Positions 19,623 to 30,760 are shown, numbered from the stretch's first letter. The stretch: DNA of 32,933 nt from Acidimicrobium sp. (GCA_002737635.1 NSIC01000007.1:1-32933); one strand, 5' to 3'. Program-made: numbers and translations. The notes: generated by a model from the sequence alone, not told the origin.

Positions 19623-19847
19623 TTATTTAAATCGATATGTAATACGACCTCTTGTGAGGTCATACGGTGTTAGCTCTACTTGCACTTTGTCGCCAGGAAG
19701 AATTCGGATGTAATTCATTCGCATCTTTCCTGAAATATGAGCCAAAACCGTGTGTCCATTTTCTAACTCGACTCGAAACATTGCATTAGGTAGGGATTCA
19801 GTAATCTTGCCTTCCAGCACGATTGCATCTTCCTTATTTTTGGGCAA
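19623..19847 (-). CDS. infA: translation initiation factor IF-1
   Basis: [70 protein letters not shown]; apparent TTG start preceded by GGAG. Confidence 0.98.
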   Translation of the reverse strand: MPKNKEDAIVLEGKITESLPNAMFRVELENGHTVLAHISGKMRMNYIRILPGDKVQVELTPYDLTRGRITYRFK

Positions 19848-19922
19848 AATTTCTCCGAACGAATTATGGTTTTTTCTCTTATTGCCCGACTGTCCGAAGA
19901 CCGTTTAGGGCGACTAGTTAGG

Positions 19923-20585
19923 CTATCGGCGCAGGCCTGTTTCAACCACCGTTTTTATGCGATCAAACACTTGATCTGGCGAACCCAAGCCGTCGACCAC
20001 GTGCAGCGAACCCCGTCCCTGATAGTAAGAAATCAGCGGTGCCGTCTGGGTCTCATAGACGTCTAGGCGTTTATTTATCGCCACTGGCGAGTCGTCGGTG
20101 CGCTGAACCACTGCCCCGCCACACTTCTCGCACTTCCAATTGTTCGGCTCTTTGCCAGTCGCCGCATATATTGCATCACACCGCTCACAAGTTCTTCGCG
20201 ACGAAAGTCGACCCAAGACAATTTCGCGATTGACATCCAGATCGATCACGAAACCCACCGGTCGCGTTTGAGTCAAAGAGTCAAACGCCGTGGCTTGGCC
20301 AATCGTGCGCGGAAATCCGTCCAGAACGAAACCGGCGGTTCGCGCATCTTCTTGACCGATGCGACCTTGCACCAAAGACACCATCAAACTGTCATCAACT
20401 AGTTCGCCACGATCTAGCACGGCCTTGGCTGCGCGACCCACCACCGAATCTTGTTTCACGGCGTTGCGCAACATTTCGCCCGTTGAAATATGCGGAACAT
20501 CAAAATGTTTTGCGAGTCGAGCACTTTGCGTACCCTTGCCGGCGCCTTGGCGACCGAACATGATTATTCTCACTCCAGCACTCAT
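19923..20585 (-). CDS. adk: adenylate kinase
   Basis: IIMFGRQGAGKGTQSARLAKHFDVPHISTGEMLR...GFVLDGFPRTIGQA...CERCDAIYAATGK...WKCEKCGG (zinc-type lid). Confidence 0.98.
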   Translation of the reverse strand: MSAGVRIIMFGRQGAGKGTQSARLAKHFDVPHISTGEMLRNAVKQDSVVGRAAKAVLDRGELVDDSLMVSLVQGRIGQEDARTAGFVLDGFPRTIGQATAFDSLTQTRPVGFVIDLDVNREIVLGRLSSRRTCERCDAIYAATGKEPNNWKCEKCGGAVVQRTDDSPVAINKRLDVYETQTAPLISYYQGRGSLHVVDGLGSPDQVFDRIKTVVETGLRR

Positions 20586-20645
20586 GAGTTTTTTATTCCG
20601 ATCCTGTGGCCAATAAAACTTTGTTCGAAGTTAGGTCATTCGAGA

Positions 20646-21965
20646 TTATTGCTTGAGGAAACCTTCATAATTTCGCTGCATCAACTGACTGTCAATCTGG
20701 CGCATCAATTCAAGCGCAACACCAACTGCGATCAAAACCGTCGTGCCAGCAAACGGAAATGAAGTCACGTTGCCAACCCACAACACGATGTAAGGCAAGA
20801 TCGCGATCACAGCTACGAATGTCGCACCCGGCAATGTGATGCGGTTCACCGTTTTGGCCAAGAAAGTTTCCGTCTGCTGACCAGGTCGAATACCCGGAAT
20901 AAACCCACCCTGCTTGCGCAACTGATCTGCTTGTCGAATCGGATCAAACGCAATCGAATTATAAAAGTAAGCGAACGCAACAATCAACAAGGCGAAAATC
21001 GTGACATACAGCAAGTTCTGACTATTGATCAAATATTGATCCACGAAGCGAGCGATCGAACCGCGCCAACCCTCGCCACTACCCAACATGTTCGACATCA
21101 AAACTGGCAACAACAAAACCGAACTGGCGAAGATAATTGGCACAACGCCCGACTGGTTTACTTTAAGCGGAATATAAGTGTTTTGTCCACCGTACATTTT
21201 GCGACCAACAACACGCTTTGCAAACTGCACCGGCAGTCGTCGTTGACCCAACTCGACGCGTACCACGGCAAGAATGATTGCGATAGTGAGCGCGACCAAG
21301 ATAATGAACACCAAAGTTTTGCGGGTCTGCAACAACGAATAATAGCTATATGGCAAATCACTGACGACAGACGCGAAAATAACCATCGACATACCGTTGC
21401 CGATGCCTCGTTGGCTAATTAATTCGCCTAGCCACATCAACAATGCTGTGCCCGCAACCAATGACGGAATCACCAACAATGCTCGTGGCATAAACGGATC
21501 AAGCAACACAACGTCTGGTGCCTGAGTGCTTGCGCCGAAAAATGCCGAGCCACGCCCCTGACCGAAAATAAAAGTTAGACCTGCGCCTTGCAAAGTCGCA
21601 ATACCAATCGCCACATAGCGAGTCCACTGGGTGATCTTGCGTTGACCCGTGGCGCCTTCTTGTTGCCACTGCTCAAGCTTCGGAATCACAACAGTAAGTA
21701 CCTGCATGATGATGCTCGAAGTGATGTACGGCATGATGCCGAGCGCAAAAATCGAGAAGCTGCCGAATGCCCCACCCGAAAACAAGTTCAAGAAACCAAG
21801 TGCGCCTTGCGACTTTGATGCTTCACGCAACTGGCTGACTGCTTGTGCATCAACTCCAGGCACTCGCAACGAAACACCCAGACGATAGACGAGCAACATC
21901 GCCAATGTGAACAGAATCTTGTTACGAAGTTCTGTGACCTTGAAAATGTTGCCAATTTTTGCCAC
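20646..21965 (-). CDS. secY: preprotein translocase subunit SecY
   Basis: RNKILFTLAMLLVYRLGVSLRVPGVD...GIMPYITSSIIMQ...RGIGNGMSMVIF...QQTETFLAKTVNRITLPGA; GTG start. Confidence 0.98.
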   Translation of the reverse strand: MAKIGNIFKVTELRNKILFTLAMLLVYRLGVSLRVPGVDAQAVSQLREASKSQGALGFLNLFSGGAFGSFSIFALGIMPYITSSIIMQVLTVVIPKLEQWQQEGATGQRKITQWTRYVAIGIATLQGAGLTFIFGQGRGSAFFGASTQAPDVVLLDPFMPRALLVIPSLVAGTALLMWLGELISQRGIGNGMSMVIFASVVSDLPYSYYSLLQTRKTLVFIILVALTIAIILAVVRVELGQRRLPVQFAKRVVGRKMYGGQNTYIPLKVNQSGVVPIIFASSVLLLPVLMSNMLGSGEGWRGSIARFVDQYLINSQNLLYVTIFALLIVAFAYFYNSIAFDPIRQADQLRKQGGFIPGIRPGQQTETFLAKTVNRITLPGATFVAVIAILPYIVLWVGNVTSFPFAGTTVLIAVGVALELMRQIDSQLMQRNYEGFLKQ

Positions 21966-22012
21966 GAATTTACCTCATTGTTTGTTCTAGAAGCAGGTCA
22001 ACGCAAACTGTA

Positions 22013-22501
22013 CTAGCGGTTGGTGAACTGACTGCCCTTGGCCGGTGGGCGAACGCCTCTGTATGTTGGTGGCAAGATCACTACTGATCCGCCAGCGGCA
22101 ACAATCGCTTCTTGGGCCGACTTCGAAACTGCGTGCGCCGAAACTTTGACCGCACGAGTTATCTTTCCGCGACCCAAAACTTTGATCATCTGACCCTTGT
22201 GCGCAACACCACCCGATACGAGTTTTGCTGGATCAACTTCACTCGCATCAAGAGAATCAATCGCATCAAGGTTGACCGCGTAATACTCAACACGAAACGG
22301 GTTGTTAAAGCCCTTGAGCTTTGGTACGCGTTGCTTGAGTGGCATCTGTCCACCTTCGAAACCACGAGCAACTGTGTTACGCGCGTATTGACCTTTTGTA
22401 CCACGACCGGCTGTTTTTCCGCCTTTGCCACCGGTGCCACGACCGACGCGCTTCGGCTTCTTTCGTGCTCCGTAGCGAGGTCCGATTTCATCGACGCGCA
22501 T
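22013..22501 (-). CDS. rplO: 50S ribosomal protein L15 (uL15)
   Basis: RVGRGTGGKGGKTAGRGTKGQYAR...FEGGQMPLKQRVPKLKGFNNPFRVEY. Confidence 0.98.
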   Translation of the reverse strand: MRVDEIGPRYGARKKPKRVGRGTGGKGGKTAGRGTKGQYARNTVARGFEGGQMPLKQRVPKLKGFNNPFRVEYYAVNLDAIDSLDASEVDPAKLVSGGVAHKGQMIKVLGRGKITRAVKVSAHAVSKSAQEAIVAAGGSVVILPPTYRGVRPPAKGSQFTNR

Positions 22502-22503
22502 GA

Positions 22504-22779
22504 TTATGCTCCTTTTTTGCTTACTTCAATAAGGTGGGGAACTCGCGCAAGCATTCCGCGAATCTCTGGACGATCCGGCAATGTGTTGACATCACCGATC
22601 TTGCGCAGACCCAAGGCGCGCATCGTTGCCTTCGTCTTGGGCATGATGCCAATCTGCGAACGCACTTGCTTGACTACGAATGTTGCACCAGTGTGTGCCT
22701 TGCGAGTCGCCTTGACCGCGACGGCTTTTTTCGCTACAGCTTTTTTGGCTGGCTTTGCAACTTTCTTTGCAGTGGCCAT
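22504..22779 (-). CDS. rpmD: 50S ribosomal protein L30 (uL30) with a Lys/Ala-rich N-terminal extension
   Basis: FVVKQVRSQIGIMPKTKATMRALGLRKIGDVNTLPDRPEIRGMLARVPHLIEV preceded by ~30 aa of K/A repeats. Confidence 0.95.
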   Translation of the reverse strand: MATAKKVAKPAKKAVAKKAVAVKATRKAHTGATFVVKQVRSQIGIMPKTKATMRALGLRKIGDVNTLPDRPEIRGMLARVPHLIEVSKKGA

Positions 22780-22781
22780 GA

Positions 22782-23447
22782 TTATTTGGCTCCGAGACTT
22801 GAAATAGTTTTCTTGCGCTCCGTGTAGGCACGCAACATACCTTTTGGCACGAAATCTTCGGCTGGCAAACCACGACGCTTGGCGACTTCGTCGGGACGCT
22901 GCAGACCCTTCAAGCCGTTGATCGTCGCTCGCGCAACGTTGATCGCATTTGGTGAACCCAAAACTTTTGCCAAAACATCTTTGATACCGGCTTCTTCAAG
23001 AATGACCCGTGCTGCACCACCGGCGATAACACCAGTACCCGGAGCAGCCGGTTTGAGCATTACGCGGCCAGCACCGTTGACGCCAATCGTTGCATGCGTG
23101 ATCGTCGTGCCTGCAAGTGCAACATGAAAAATATTGCGCTTTGCTTCTTCGGTGCCTTTTTGAATTGCCAATGGCACTTCTTTTGCCTTGCCATAACCAA
23201 GACCCACGCGACCATTGCGGTCGCCTACTACAACAAGTGCGGTGAATGAAAAACGTCGACCACCTTTAACAACCTTGGCGACACGATTGATGTGCACAAC
23301 GCGTGAATCACCGATCTCGCCGACCTTTGCTGGTGGACGCGGCTCTCGCTTCTCGCGTGGTTCGCGTCGATCACGTCGATCACGACGACCAGTCTCTTCA
23401 GCAACTGGAACTGCAGGAACTGCGGGAACTTGATTTACATCGCTCAT
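22782..23447 (-). CDS. rpsE: 30S ribosomal protein S5 (uS5)
   Basis: [49 protein letters not shown]. Confidence 0.99.
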   Translation of the reverse strand: MSDVNQVPAVPAVPVAEETGRRDRRDRREPREKREPRPPAKVGEIGDSRVVHINRVAKVVKGGRRFSFTALVVVGDRNGRVGLGYGKAKEVPLAIQKGTEEAKRNIFHVALAGTTITHATIGVNGAGRVMLKPAAPGTGVIAGGAARVILEEAGIKDVLAKVLGSPNAINVARATINGLKGLQRPDEVAKRRGLPAEDFVPKGMLRAYTERKKTISSLGAK

Positions 23448-23816
23448 TTAGAACTCCAAGCCTTCTTCTCGAGCAGCTTGTGCTGCTGCTGCGATACGAC
23501 CGTGATACAAAAATCCACCGCGGTCGTAAACAACTTTTGTAACTCCGGCCTGTTTGGCACGTTGTGCAACCGTCTTGCCAACTCGCTTGGCTGCATCAAC
23601 TGTTGAACCAGAACCTGATTTGCGAAACTCAGCCTCAAGCGAAGATGCCGCGACGATGGTGCGGCCAGCATCGTCGTCGATCAATTGAGCCGACAGGTGC
23701 TTGTTGCTACGGAAAACTGCCAAGCGTGGACGCTCGGCAGTGCCATGAATCTTTTTGCGCACGCGGCGCTGACGGCGCAGGCGCCCCGAGTGTCTTTTTT
23801 CTGCTGTATTGGCCAT
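23448..23816 (-). CDS. rplR: 50S ribosomal protein L18 (uL18)
   Basis: [48 protein letters not shown]...[28 protein letters not shown]. Confidence 0.99.
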   Translation of the reverse strand: MANTAEKRHSGRLRRQRRVRKKIHGTAERPRLAVFRSNKHLSAQLIDDDAGRTIVAASSLEAEFRKSGSGSTVDAAKRVGKTVAQRAKQAGVTKVVYDRGGFLYHGRIAAAAQAAREEGLEF

Positions 23817-23835
23817 AGTCGAGTTAGTCCTTTAT

Positions 23836-24378
23836 CTATTTCTTGCCGGTCTTGCCGGCCTTGCGACGAACGCGCTCGTTCAAATATCGAACACCCTTGC
23901 CCTTGTATGGCTCAGGCTTGCGCATATTGCGAATATTTGCTGCGACTTGTCCAACGGCTTCTTTGTCGTTGCCCTTGATCACAATTTGAGTTTGTGCAGT
24001 CACTTCGAAAGTTACGCCGTCTGGTGCTGTGTAAACGATCGGGTGCGAATAGCCAAGCGCCAACTTAAGTTTGTTCGGCCCCTGTGCTTCAGCACGATAA
24101 CCAACGCCTTGAATGTCAAGCGCCTTGGTGTAGCCCTGAGTTACGCCAACGATCATGTTCGACAAGAGTGTGCGAGCCAAACCGTGACGCGCACGAGCAT
24201 CGCGCTCATCGTTAACCCGTTCAACGAACAAATTATTCTCTTCGCGCCGTGCAGAAACACCGACTGGAAGTTCGCGCTTCAAGGTGCCCTTCGGCCCTTT
24301 GACCGTCACTGCGGCGCCAGAGATCGTAACTTCGACCCCTGTCGGCACTGCAAGTGCTGATTTTCCTATGCGTGACAT
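23836..24378 (-). CDS. rplF: 50S ribosomal protein L6 (uL6)
   Basis: MSRIGKSALAVPTGVEVTISGAAVTVKGPKGTLKRELP...; start at 24378 rather than the ORF-track 24435. Confidence 0.98.
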   Translation of the reverse strand: MSRIGKSALAVPTGVEVTISGAAVTVKGPKGTLKRELPVGVSARREENNLFVERVNDERDARARHGLARTLLSNMIVGVTQGYTKALDIQGVGYRAEAQGPNKLKLALGYSHPIVYTAPDGVTFEVTAQTQIVIKGNDKEAVGQVAANIRNMRKPEPYKGKGVRYLNERVRRKAGKTGKK

Positions 24379-24403
24379 TTTGTTTCTCCGTTCAACTCTC
24401 GAA

Positions 24404-24805
24404 CTACCACACGAAACACATGACTTCGCCACCAACGTTGCGCTTGCGCGCTTCGCGGTCGGTCATGAGTCCGTGACTTGTTGACAAAACTGCTACTCCG
24501 AGACCACCAAGCACACGAGGCACTTCAGTTGCTGCACGATAAACACGCAAGCCTGGTGTCGAAATTCGCTTGATGCCCAAAATCGTTCGCTGACGATCGG
24601 CGCCATATTTCATCATGATCTTTAGGGCTTTGCCTGAACCTTGCGGATCTTGCACAACTGCGTAGTCGGCGATGAAACCTTCTCGCTTAAGAACTTCAGC
24701 AAGGGCAGACTTTTGTTTTGACGCAGGCATTAAAACTTCATTGCGCAACGCAACGTTTCCGTTGCGGATGCGTGTGAGCATGTCGGCGATTGGGTCAGTC
24801 ATCAT
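24404..24805 (-). CDS. rpsH: 30S ribosomal protein S8 (uS8)
   Basis: [45 protein letters not shown]...[31 protein letters not shown]. Confidence 0.99.
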   Translation of the reverse strand: MMTDPIADMLTRIRNGNVALRNEVLMPASKQKSALAEVLKREGFIADYAVVQDPQGSGKALKIMMKYGADRQRTILGIKRISTPGLRVYRAATEVPRVLGGLGVAVLSTSHGLMTDREARKRNVGGEVMCFVW

Positions 24806-24811
24806 AAGCGC

Positions 24812-24997
24812 TTACCAACTTGCCTTTGTGATCCCAGGAATCTCACCCGCGTGCGCAAGCTCGCGGAAGCATAAACGACACAAACCAAATTTTTGGTAGA
24901 CCGAACGGGTTCGACCACAACGCTGGCAGCGGGTATAACCGCGTACCTTGAACTTTGGTTTTGCCTCTGCTTTGATCCTGAGTGATTTTTTTGCCAT
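24812..24997 (-). CDS. rpsN: 30S ribosomal protein S14, zinc-binding type (uS14)
   Basis: [61 protein letters not shown]; two CxxC motifs. Confidence 0.99.
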   Translation of the reverse strand: MAKKSLRIKAEAKPKFKVRGYTRCQRCGRTRSVYQKFGLCRLCFRELAHAGEIPGITKASW

Positions 24998-25037
24998 ATG
25001 ATTTTGTCCTAATTAGTCCCGTGTTGGTCCCGTGAAA

Positions 25038-25646
25038 TTATTTCTTCTTCGATTTCTTGGCTTTAGTAACAGATACTGGTACTTCGCCCTTGCGAAATGG
25101 AAAACCAAAAGCATCAAGAAGTGCTTTTCCTGCAATGTCGCTCTTTGCAGTTGTAACAATCGTGATGTCCATGCCTCGAGGTACGTCAACTTGGTCAATG
25201 CGAACTTCCATGAACGCAAGCTGCTCGGTCAAACCGAATGTGTAGTTGCCGTTGCCGTCCCACGACTTGCCCGAAAGTCCTCTGAAGTCACGAATACGTG
25301 GAATCGCAATTGACAACATGCGATCGAAGAACTCCCACATGCGGTCTCCGCGCATCGTCACTTTGCAACCAATTGCTTGGTTCTCGCGCAACTTAAACGA
25401 AGCGATGGCGATGCGTGACTTTGTCACAAGTGGCTTCTGGCCGGTGATCGCTGTCAAGTCGGCGACTGCACCATCAAGCAAAGATGCTTGCTGAGTTGCC
25501 TTACCTACGCCCATGTTGATGACGATCTTCTCGATCGTTGGCACCTGCATCGGGTTATCGAGTTCAAGTTGCTTCATCAAGTCGACACGAACCGTGTTCA
25601 GGTAGTGCGCCTTCATGCGCGGCATGTATTTAGTCGTTGCAGCCAT
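25038..25646 (-). CDS. rplE: 50S ribosomal protein L5 (uL5)
   Basis: [20 protein letters not shown]...[56 protein letters not shown]. Confidence 0.99.
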   Translation of the reverse strand: MAATTKYMPRMKAHYLNTVRVDLMKQLELDNPMQVPTIEKIVINMGVGKATQQASLLDGAVADLTAITGQKPLVTKSRIAIASFKLRENQAIGCKVTMRGDRMWEFFDRMLSIAIPRIRDFRGLSGKSWDGNGNYTFGLTEQLAFMEVRIDQVDVPRGMDITIVTTAKSDIAGKALLDAFGFPFRKGEVPVSVTKAKKSKKK

Positions 25647-25948
25647 TAAATCTCTGCTCCAGTTTTCTTGGCGATTCTTACTTTGTTACCTTTTTTGTCG
25701 ACCTTGTAGCCGATCTTTGATGGCTTGCCACCTTGATTGATCGCCACGTTCGACGCATGAATCGGCATTGGCTTTTCGACGATCTCGCTCTTGGTGTTTT
25801 GACCACGAGCCACGGTATGACGCTTCGCCACGTTGACCTTGTCAATAATCACTTTGTTCTTCACCGGAAGCACGGCCGAGATCGTGCCTGTCGCACCTTT
25901 ATCTTTGCCCGCAATCACGATCACGCTGTCACCTTTTTTAAACTTCAT
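25646..25948 (-). CDS. rplX: 50S ribosomal protein L24 (uL24)
   Basis: [44 protein letters not shown]...; start at 25948 rather than the ORF-track 25978. Confidence 0.98.
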   Translation of the reverse strand: MKFKKGDSVIVIAGKDKGATGTISAVLPVKNKVIIDKVNVAKRHTVARGQNTKSEIVEKPMPIHASNVAINQGGKPSKIGYKVDKKGNKVRIAKKTGAEI

Positions 25949-25949
25949 G

Positions 25950-26318
25950 TCACAACACCTCCGGGGCAAGCGAAACAATTCGCATGAACTTTTTGTCGCG
26001 CAACTCTCGACCCACCGGGCCGAAAATTCGAGTTCCGCGCGGGGTCAAGTCTTCTTTGATCAACACTGCGGCGTTCTCGTCAAACTTGATGTAGCTGCCG
26101 TCTGGACGACGCTTTTCTTTGGCCACGCGCACGACAACACAGCGCACAACTTCACCTTTTTTGACTGCCGCACCAGGAATTGCATCTTTCACGGTGCCGA
26201 TGAAGACGTCGCCGATCGATGCATAACGACGACGAGTACCGCCGAGCACTTTGATCACGAGCACTTCACGAGCGCCGCTGTTGTCGGCAACGCGAAGTCG
26301 GGTTTCTTGTTGAATCAC
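25950..26318 (-). CDS. rplN: 50S ribosomal protein L14 (uL14)
   Basis: (M)[26 protein letters not shown]...; GTG start at 26318 overlapping the rpsQ stop (GTGA). Confidence 0.97.
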   Translation of the reverse strand: MIQQETRLRVADNSGAREVLVIKVLGGTRRRYASIGDVFIGTVKDAIPGAAVKKGEVVRCVVVRVAKEKRRPDGSYIKFDENAAVLIKEDLTPRGTRIFGPVGRELRDKKFMRIVSLAPEVL

Positions 26319-26605
26319 TTTGCACGCTCCAGAATTTCGACAACGCGCCAACGCTTGAGTTTCGACAATGGGCGGGTCTCCATGACGCGCACGCGGTCGC
26401 CAACTTTTGCTTCGTTGGCCTCATCGTGTGCATAAAGCTTCTTCGTTCGGGTCACGAACTTCTCGTATTTCTGGTGACGAATTCGCTCGACGATTGCAAT
26501 CACAATCGTCTTGTTCATCTTGTTCGACACGACTACGCCCTCTCGCGACTTGCGAAGGTTGCGTTTTGTCGACTCTGGTGTTGCTTCAGCCATAATTTTG
26601 CTCAC
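26315..26605 (-). CDS. rpsQ: 30S ribosomal protein S17 (uS17)
   Basis: [42 protein letters not shown]...[28 protein letters not shown] start at 26605 or ATG at 26593. Confidence 0.97.
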   Translation of the reverse strand: MSKIMAEATPESTKRNLRKSREGVVVSNKMNKTIVIAIVERIRHQKYEKFVTRTKKLYAHDEANEAKVGDRVRVMETRPLSKLKRWRVVEILERAK

Positions 26606-26820
26606 TTCCCTGCAGATTCTGCAGCAACGATTTCTCGCTCACGAATCAACATACTGATTCGAGCGATTTGACGACGTGCTTTCGTAATTGCCGCAGTGTC
26701 ATCAAGCTGACCTGTGGCATTGCGAAAGCGAAGATTCAGTGCCTCTTGTTTTGTCGCGCGCAACTCGTCAACGAGCGTGGAGAGATCCATTTCACGAAGT
26801 TCGGTTAGTTCGCGGGCCAT
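26602..26820 (-). CDS. rpmC: 50S ribosomal protein L29 (uL29)
   Basis: [62 protein letters not shown]; start at 26820. Confidence 0.97.
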   Translation of the reverse strand: MARELTELREMDLSTLVDELRATKQEALNLRFRNATGQLDDTAAITKARRQIARISMLIREREIVAAESAGK

Positions 26821-26821
26821 G

Positions 26822-27238
26822 TCAGATCGCCTCATTTCGAGTGATGATGCGCGTCTTGATCGGCAACTTTTGTGCCGCACGGCTCAAAGCCTGATGAGCG
26901 GTCGCCGGAGTTGGGTAAGACAGTTCGAACAAAACTCGACCTGGCTTGACGACTGCCACCCACAACTCTGGGTTGCCTTTGCCAGAACCCATGCGTGTTT
27001 CAGCGGGTTTCTTAGTCACTGACTTGTCAGGAAAAACGTTGATCCAAACTTTTCCACCGCGCTTGATGTGACGAGTCATCGCGATACGCGATGCTTCAAT
27101 TTGGCGTGCGGTGATCCAACCCGGTTCAAGTGCTTGAATACCGTATTCACCGAATGCAAGTTCGTTCGCGCCTTTCGAGACACCGTTCATGCGACCGCGG
27201 TGCTGCTTGCGGTGCTTAACTTTGCGTGGTTCCAACAT
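26822..27238 (-). CDS. rplP: 50S ribosomal protein L16 (uL16)
   Basis: [66 protein letters not shown]. Confidence 0.99.
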   Translation of the reverse strand: MLEPRKVKHRKQHRGRMNGVSKGANELAFGEYGIQALEPGWITARQIEASRIAMTRHIKRGGKVWINVFPDKSVTKKPAETRMGSGKGNPELWVAVVKPGRVLFELSYPTPATAHQALSRAAQKLPIKTRIITRNEAI

Positions 27239-27244
27239 GACTGT

Positions 27245-28126
27245 TTATACCTCTCGCTTAAAGTGAGGAGTTTCATGGCTCTCATGGCTACGACGCTGAA
27301 TATCTTCTTCTTCGTCCAACAAACGCTCGAACTCTGGGTCAGCCTCTTTAACCAAAGGCGCCACGGCGACGTCATCAAGCTCAACTGCTTTTGGTCCAGC
27401 CGATGTCACAACTTTGCGAGTTGCATCAGAGTGACCCGAAGTCTCGCCCGCAGCCATCGCAGCTTCGCGTGTGATTCGGTCGTCAGTTTGGCTCTTGTAC
27501 GGAAGAATCTCACCTTTATATAGCCACACCTTGACGCCAATGCGACCAGCAGTCGTTGCTGCTTCGCGGAAACCGTAGTCAATGTTTGCACGAAGTGTGT
27601 GCAGAGGTACGCGACCTTCGCGATACCACTCGCGACGACACATTTCTGCGCCACCGAGACGACCTGAACACTGAACTCGAATACCTTGCACGCCTTGCTT
27701 CTGTGCGTTCTGCACGGCGCGCTTCATGGCGCGACGAAATGCGATTCGATTGACGAGTTGATCAGCCACACCTTGAGCAACAAGTGCTGCATCAAGTTCT
27801 GCGTCGCGAATTTCGGTGATGTTCAACTGAACTTTGTTGTTGCCAGTCAAAGCAGTGAGGCCAGCGCGAAGCTCTTCGGCTTTTTGTCCTTTGCGACCGA
27901 TAACGATGCCCGGGCGTGCAGTGTGAACATCGATTCGAAGCTTGTCGCGTGTGCGCTCAATTTCGATGCGGCTCACAGCAGCATCAGAAAGTTGCACTTT
28001 GAGATAGTCGCGAATCTTCCAGTCTTCGGTGAGATACGCCTTGTATTCTTTGGTGCTAAACCACTTGCTCTTCCAATCAGTGGTTATACCAAGGCGAAAG
28101 CCGTACGGATTAATTTTTTGTCCCAT
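27245..28126 (-). CDS. rpsC: 30S ribosomal protein S3 (uS3)
   Basis: [42 protein letters not shown]...; start at 28126, the ORF-track N-terminal 55 aa are out-of-frame rplV sequence. Confidence 0.98.
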   Translation of the reverse strand: MGQKINPYGFRLGITTDWKSKWFSTKEYKAYLTEDWKIRDYLKVQLSDAAVSRIEIERTRDKLRIDVHTARPGIVIGRKGQKAEELRAGLTALTGNNKVQLNITEIRDAELDAALVAQGVADQLVNRIAFRRAMKRAVQNAQKQGVQGIRVQCSGRLGGAEMCRREWYREGRVPLHTLRANIDYGFREAATTAGRIGVKVWLYKGEILPYKSQTDDRITREAAMAAGETSGHSDATRKVVTSAGPKAVELDDVAVAPLVKEADPEFERLLDEEEDIQRRSHESHETPHFKREV

Positions 28127-28127
28127 T

Positions 28128-28678
28128 TTAGTTCCCAGTCGCTTTTTCGTTTTCGGCATCATCTGAAACTTCATTTTCAGTTGCTGCAGCCTTTGACTTT
28201 TGCGCGCGCGCACGACTTGCTTCAACGCGGCTCTTGCGCTGAGCAGCCTGCGCCCCGCCGCGTGACTCGCTTTGCGACTCGCGAATTGCAAGCGCAGCTT
28301 CGCTCAGTTTGTCGACCACGATCGTGACATGACTTGTGCGCTTGAAAATTGCTGCCGAACTACCCTTGGCACGCGGACGAAAGCGTTTCAAAGTTGGGCC
28401 ACCATCGGCATAACAAGCCTTGATGTAAAGCTCTTCGGCATTTTGTTGAAAGTTATTTGTCGCATTGGCAACCGCTGATGCAAGCAGTTTGCGCACGATG
28501 TGTGCCGAATCTCGATCTGTCAAACGCAACAAATTGTCAGCCGAACGAACGTCCATTCCGCGAACGAGGTTCAACACGACGCGAACCTTCGACGGCGACA
28601 AACGAGCGAAGCGAGCCGACGCCCGAAAACCACTTGAAACGCCAGCAACGCGTGTTGCTTCGTTGAGTTTCGGACCGG

Positions 28679-28682
<4 letters not shown>
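28128..28682 (-). CDS. rplV: 50S ribosomal protein L22 (uL22) with charged C-terminal extension
   Basis: [34 protein letters not shown]...[34 protein letters not shown]; extra ~50 aa C-terminal tail. Confidence 0.97.
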
Positions 28683-28990
<308 letters not shown>

Positions 28991-28994
28991 TTAA

Positions 28995-29831
28995 TTAACC
29001 TCTTGACTTTCCTGATCGGCGACGACGAACAATCATCTGCTGAGAAGACTTGTTCTTGTCGCGAGTACGACGCTCTGGCTTACCCCAAGGCGAAACTGGC
29101 GGACGACCACCAGAAGTTTTACCTTCGCCACCACCGAGTGGGTGATCGACTGGGTTCATTACAACACCGCGTGATTGCGGACGAACACCCTTCCAACGAT
29201 TACGACCGGCCTTGCCGATTTTGATTTGTTCGTGCTCTGAGTTGCCGATTTCGCCAACAGTTGCACGACAATCAATCGGAATGCGGCGCATTTCGCTCGA
29301 AGGCATGCGCAAAGTTGCGTATTGTCCTTCTTTGGCGACAAGCTGCACTGCCATGCCGGCCGAGCGAGCAATTTTGCCACCCTGACCAGGACGCATCTCA
29401 ATATTGTGAACAGTTGTACCGACTGGCATGTAGCGAAGTGGCAACGCATTGCCAACGATGATGTCGGCCTTCGGACCACTTTCAACTTTGGCGCCAACTT
29501 CAAGACCCTTAGGCGCAAGAATGTAAGACTTTGTTCCGTCGGCGTAATGCAACAATGCAATTCGACATGTGCGGTTTGGGTCGTATTCGATCGCTGCAAC
29601 CTTGGCGACGCAGTCATCTTTGCCGCGCTTGAAATCAACCAGGCGATATTGCTGTTTGTGGCCGCCACCTTGGTGACGCGATGTGATGCGACCAGCAGAG
29701 TTGCGACCGCCGCGCGACGGCTTCGGTGACAACAACGACTTTTCTGGCGTCGTCTTGGTGATCTCGCTGAAATCTGAAACTGTTTGAAAGCGTCGACCAG
29801 GGCTAGTCGGGCGGCGTTTGCGAATTGGCAT
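28995..29831 (-). CDS. rplB: 50S ribosomal protein L2 (uL2)
   Basis: [32 protein letters not shown]...[30 protein letters not shown]; start at 29831. Confidence 0.99.
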   Translation of the reverse strand: MPIRKRRPTSPGRRFQTVSDFSEITKTTPEKSLLSPKPSRGGRNSAGRITSRHQGGGHKQQYRLVDFKRGKDDCVAKVAAIEYDPNRTCRIALLHYADGTKSYILAPKGLEVGAKVESGPKADIIVGNALPLRYMPVGTTVHNIEMRPGQGGKIARSAGMAVQLVAKEGQYATLRMPSSEMRRIPIDCRATVGEIGNSEHEQIKIGKAGRNRWKGVRPQSRGVVMNPVDHPLGGGEGKTSGGRPPVSPWGKPERRTRDKNKSSQQMIVRRRRSGKSRG

Positions 29832-29850
29832 CTTGAGTCGTCCTTTTCGA

Positions 29851-30141
29851 TTAATTCTCAAACAACGGGATTTGGTTTCCCGCTTCTAAGGTGACAAGAG
29901 CATGCTTCGAGCCATCGCGCACACCGATGCGGTTCGTGCCACGAGTAATGCGGCGCTTACCAAGTCGGTTGATCGTGTTGACCCGACGAACTTTCACACC
30001 CCAAATTGACTGAACTGCGTCGCGAATCTCTGGCTTTGTCGCCAAAGGATGAACTTCGAATGTGTATGTGCCTTTGTCGATCAGCGAGTAGCTCTTCTCG
30101 CTGACAACCGGTCGCAAAATGATGTCGCGTGGGTCTTTCAC
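29851..30141 (-). CDS. rplW: 50S ribosomal protein L23 (uL23)
   Basis: [60 protein letters not shown]. Confidence 0.98.
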   Translation of the reverse strand: MKDPRDIILRPVVSEKSYSLIDKGTYTFEVHPLATKPEIRDAVQSIWGVKVRRVNTINRLGKRRITRGTNRIGVRDGSKHALVTLEAGNQIPLFEN

Positions 30142-30758
30142 TTTGCGGCCTCCATCGTCGGCAGGCTCGCTTTTGTAAAGACGATCCAGTCATTGCACAA
30201 AATGTCATAGGCGTTGAGCTCGCCAGGGCTGAGTACTTGCACATCTTTCAAATTGCGGAAGCTCTTCCAGGCGGCCTCATCTTTGCGCTCGAGCACGATC
30301 AAAATGCGCTCGTTAACGCCAAGGCTCTTCAAGGCTGCAGTTGCCGACTTTGTGCTCGGTGCTGAAAAGCCCCATTCTTCAACGACTACAACTTTGTTCT
30401 CGCTCATGCGGTCTGAAAGCGCCGAGCGCAATGCAAGTTGCACCATTTTCTTTGGCGTACGTTGCGAATATTTACGGGGTTTTGGTCCGAGTGCTACACC
30501 GCCACCACTGAAGTGTGGCGCGCGAATTGAACCTTGACGAGCGTTACCGGTGCCTTTTTGTTTGAAAGGTTTCTTGCCGCCACCGCGCACTTCCGATCGA
30601 GTCTTGGTGCTTTGCGTTCCAGAGCGACGGTGTGCCAATTGGGCAACAACTACTTGGTGCAAGACCGGAATATTTGGTGTGATGCCAAATACTGAGTCAG
30701 CAACTTCGACAGAGGCGGCTTTTTTGCCGGCAGCACTTTTCATTTCAATCTTTGCCAT
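30138..30758 (-). CDS. rplD: 50S ribosomal protein L4 (uL4)
   Basis: LAHRRSGTQSTKTRSEVRGGGKKPFKQKGTGNARQGSIRAPHFSGGGVALGPKPRKYSQRTPKKMVQLALRSALSD. Confidence 0.99.
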   Translation of the reverse strand: MAKIEMKSAAGKKAASVEVADSVFGITPNIPVLHQVVVAQLAHRRSGTQSTKTRSEVRGGGKKPFKQKGTGNARQGSIRAPHFSGGGVALGPKPRKYSQRTPKKMVQLALRSALSDRMSENKVVVVEEWGFSAPSTKSATAALKSLGVNERILIVLERKDEAAWKSFRNLKDVQVLSPGELNAYDILCNDWIVFTKASLPTMEAAK

Positions 30759-30760
30759 GG

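Noticed and set aside
20931-21422. 163-aa + strand ORF opposite secY
   Set aside because: Antisense to secY; hydrophilic N/Q/R-rich shadow translation of the opposite strand.
23365-23385. cgtcgatca repeats in the 5' end of rpsE as a possible repeat array
   Set aside because: Only two to three short units, explained by the RRDRRDRRE-rich N-terminal tail of S5.
25833-26435. 200-aa + strand ORF opposite rplX/rplN/rpsQ
   Set aside because: Antisense to ribosomal genes; no domain.
28127-28291. N-terminal 55 aa of the ORF-track version of rpsC
   Set aside because: Overlaps the 3' part of rplV in another frame; the conserved S3 start [13 protein letters not shown] begins at 28126.
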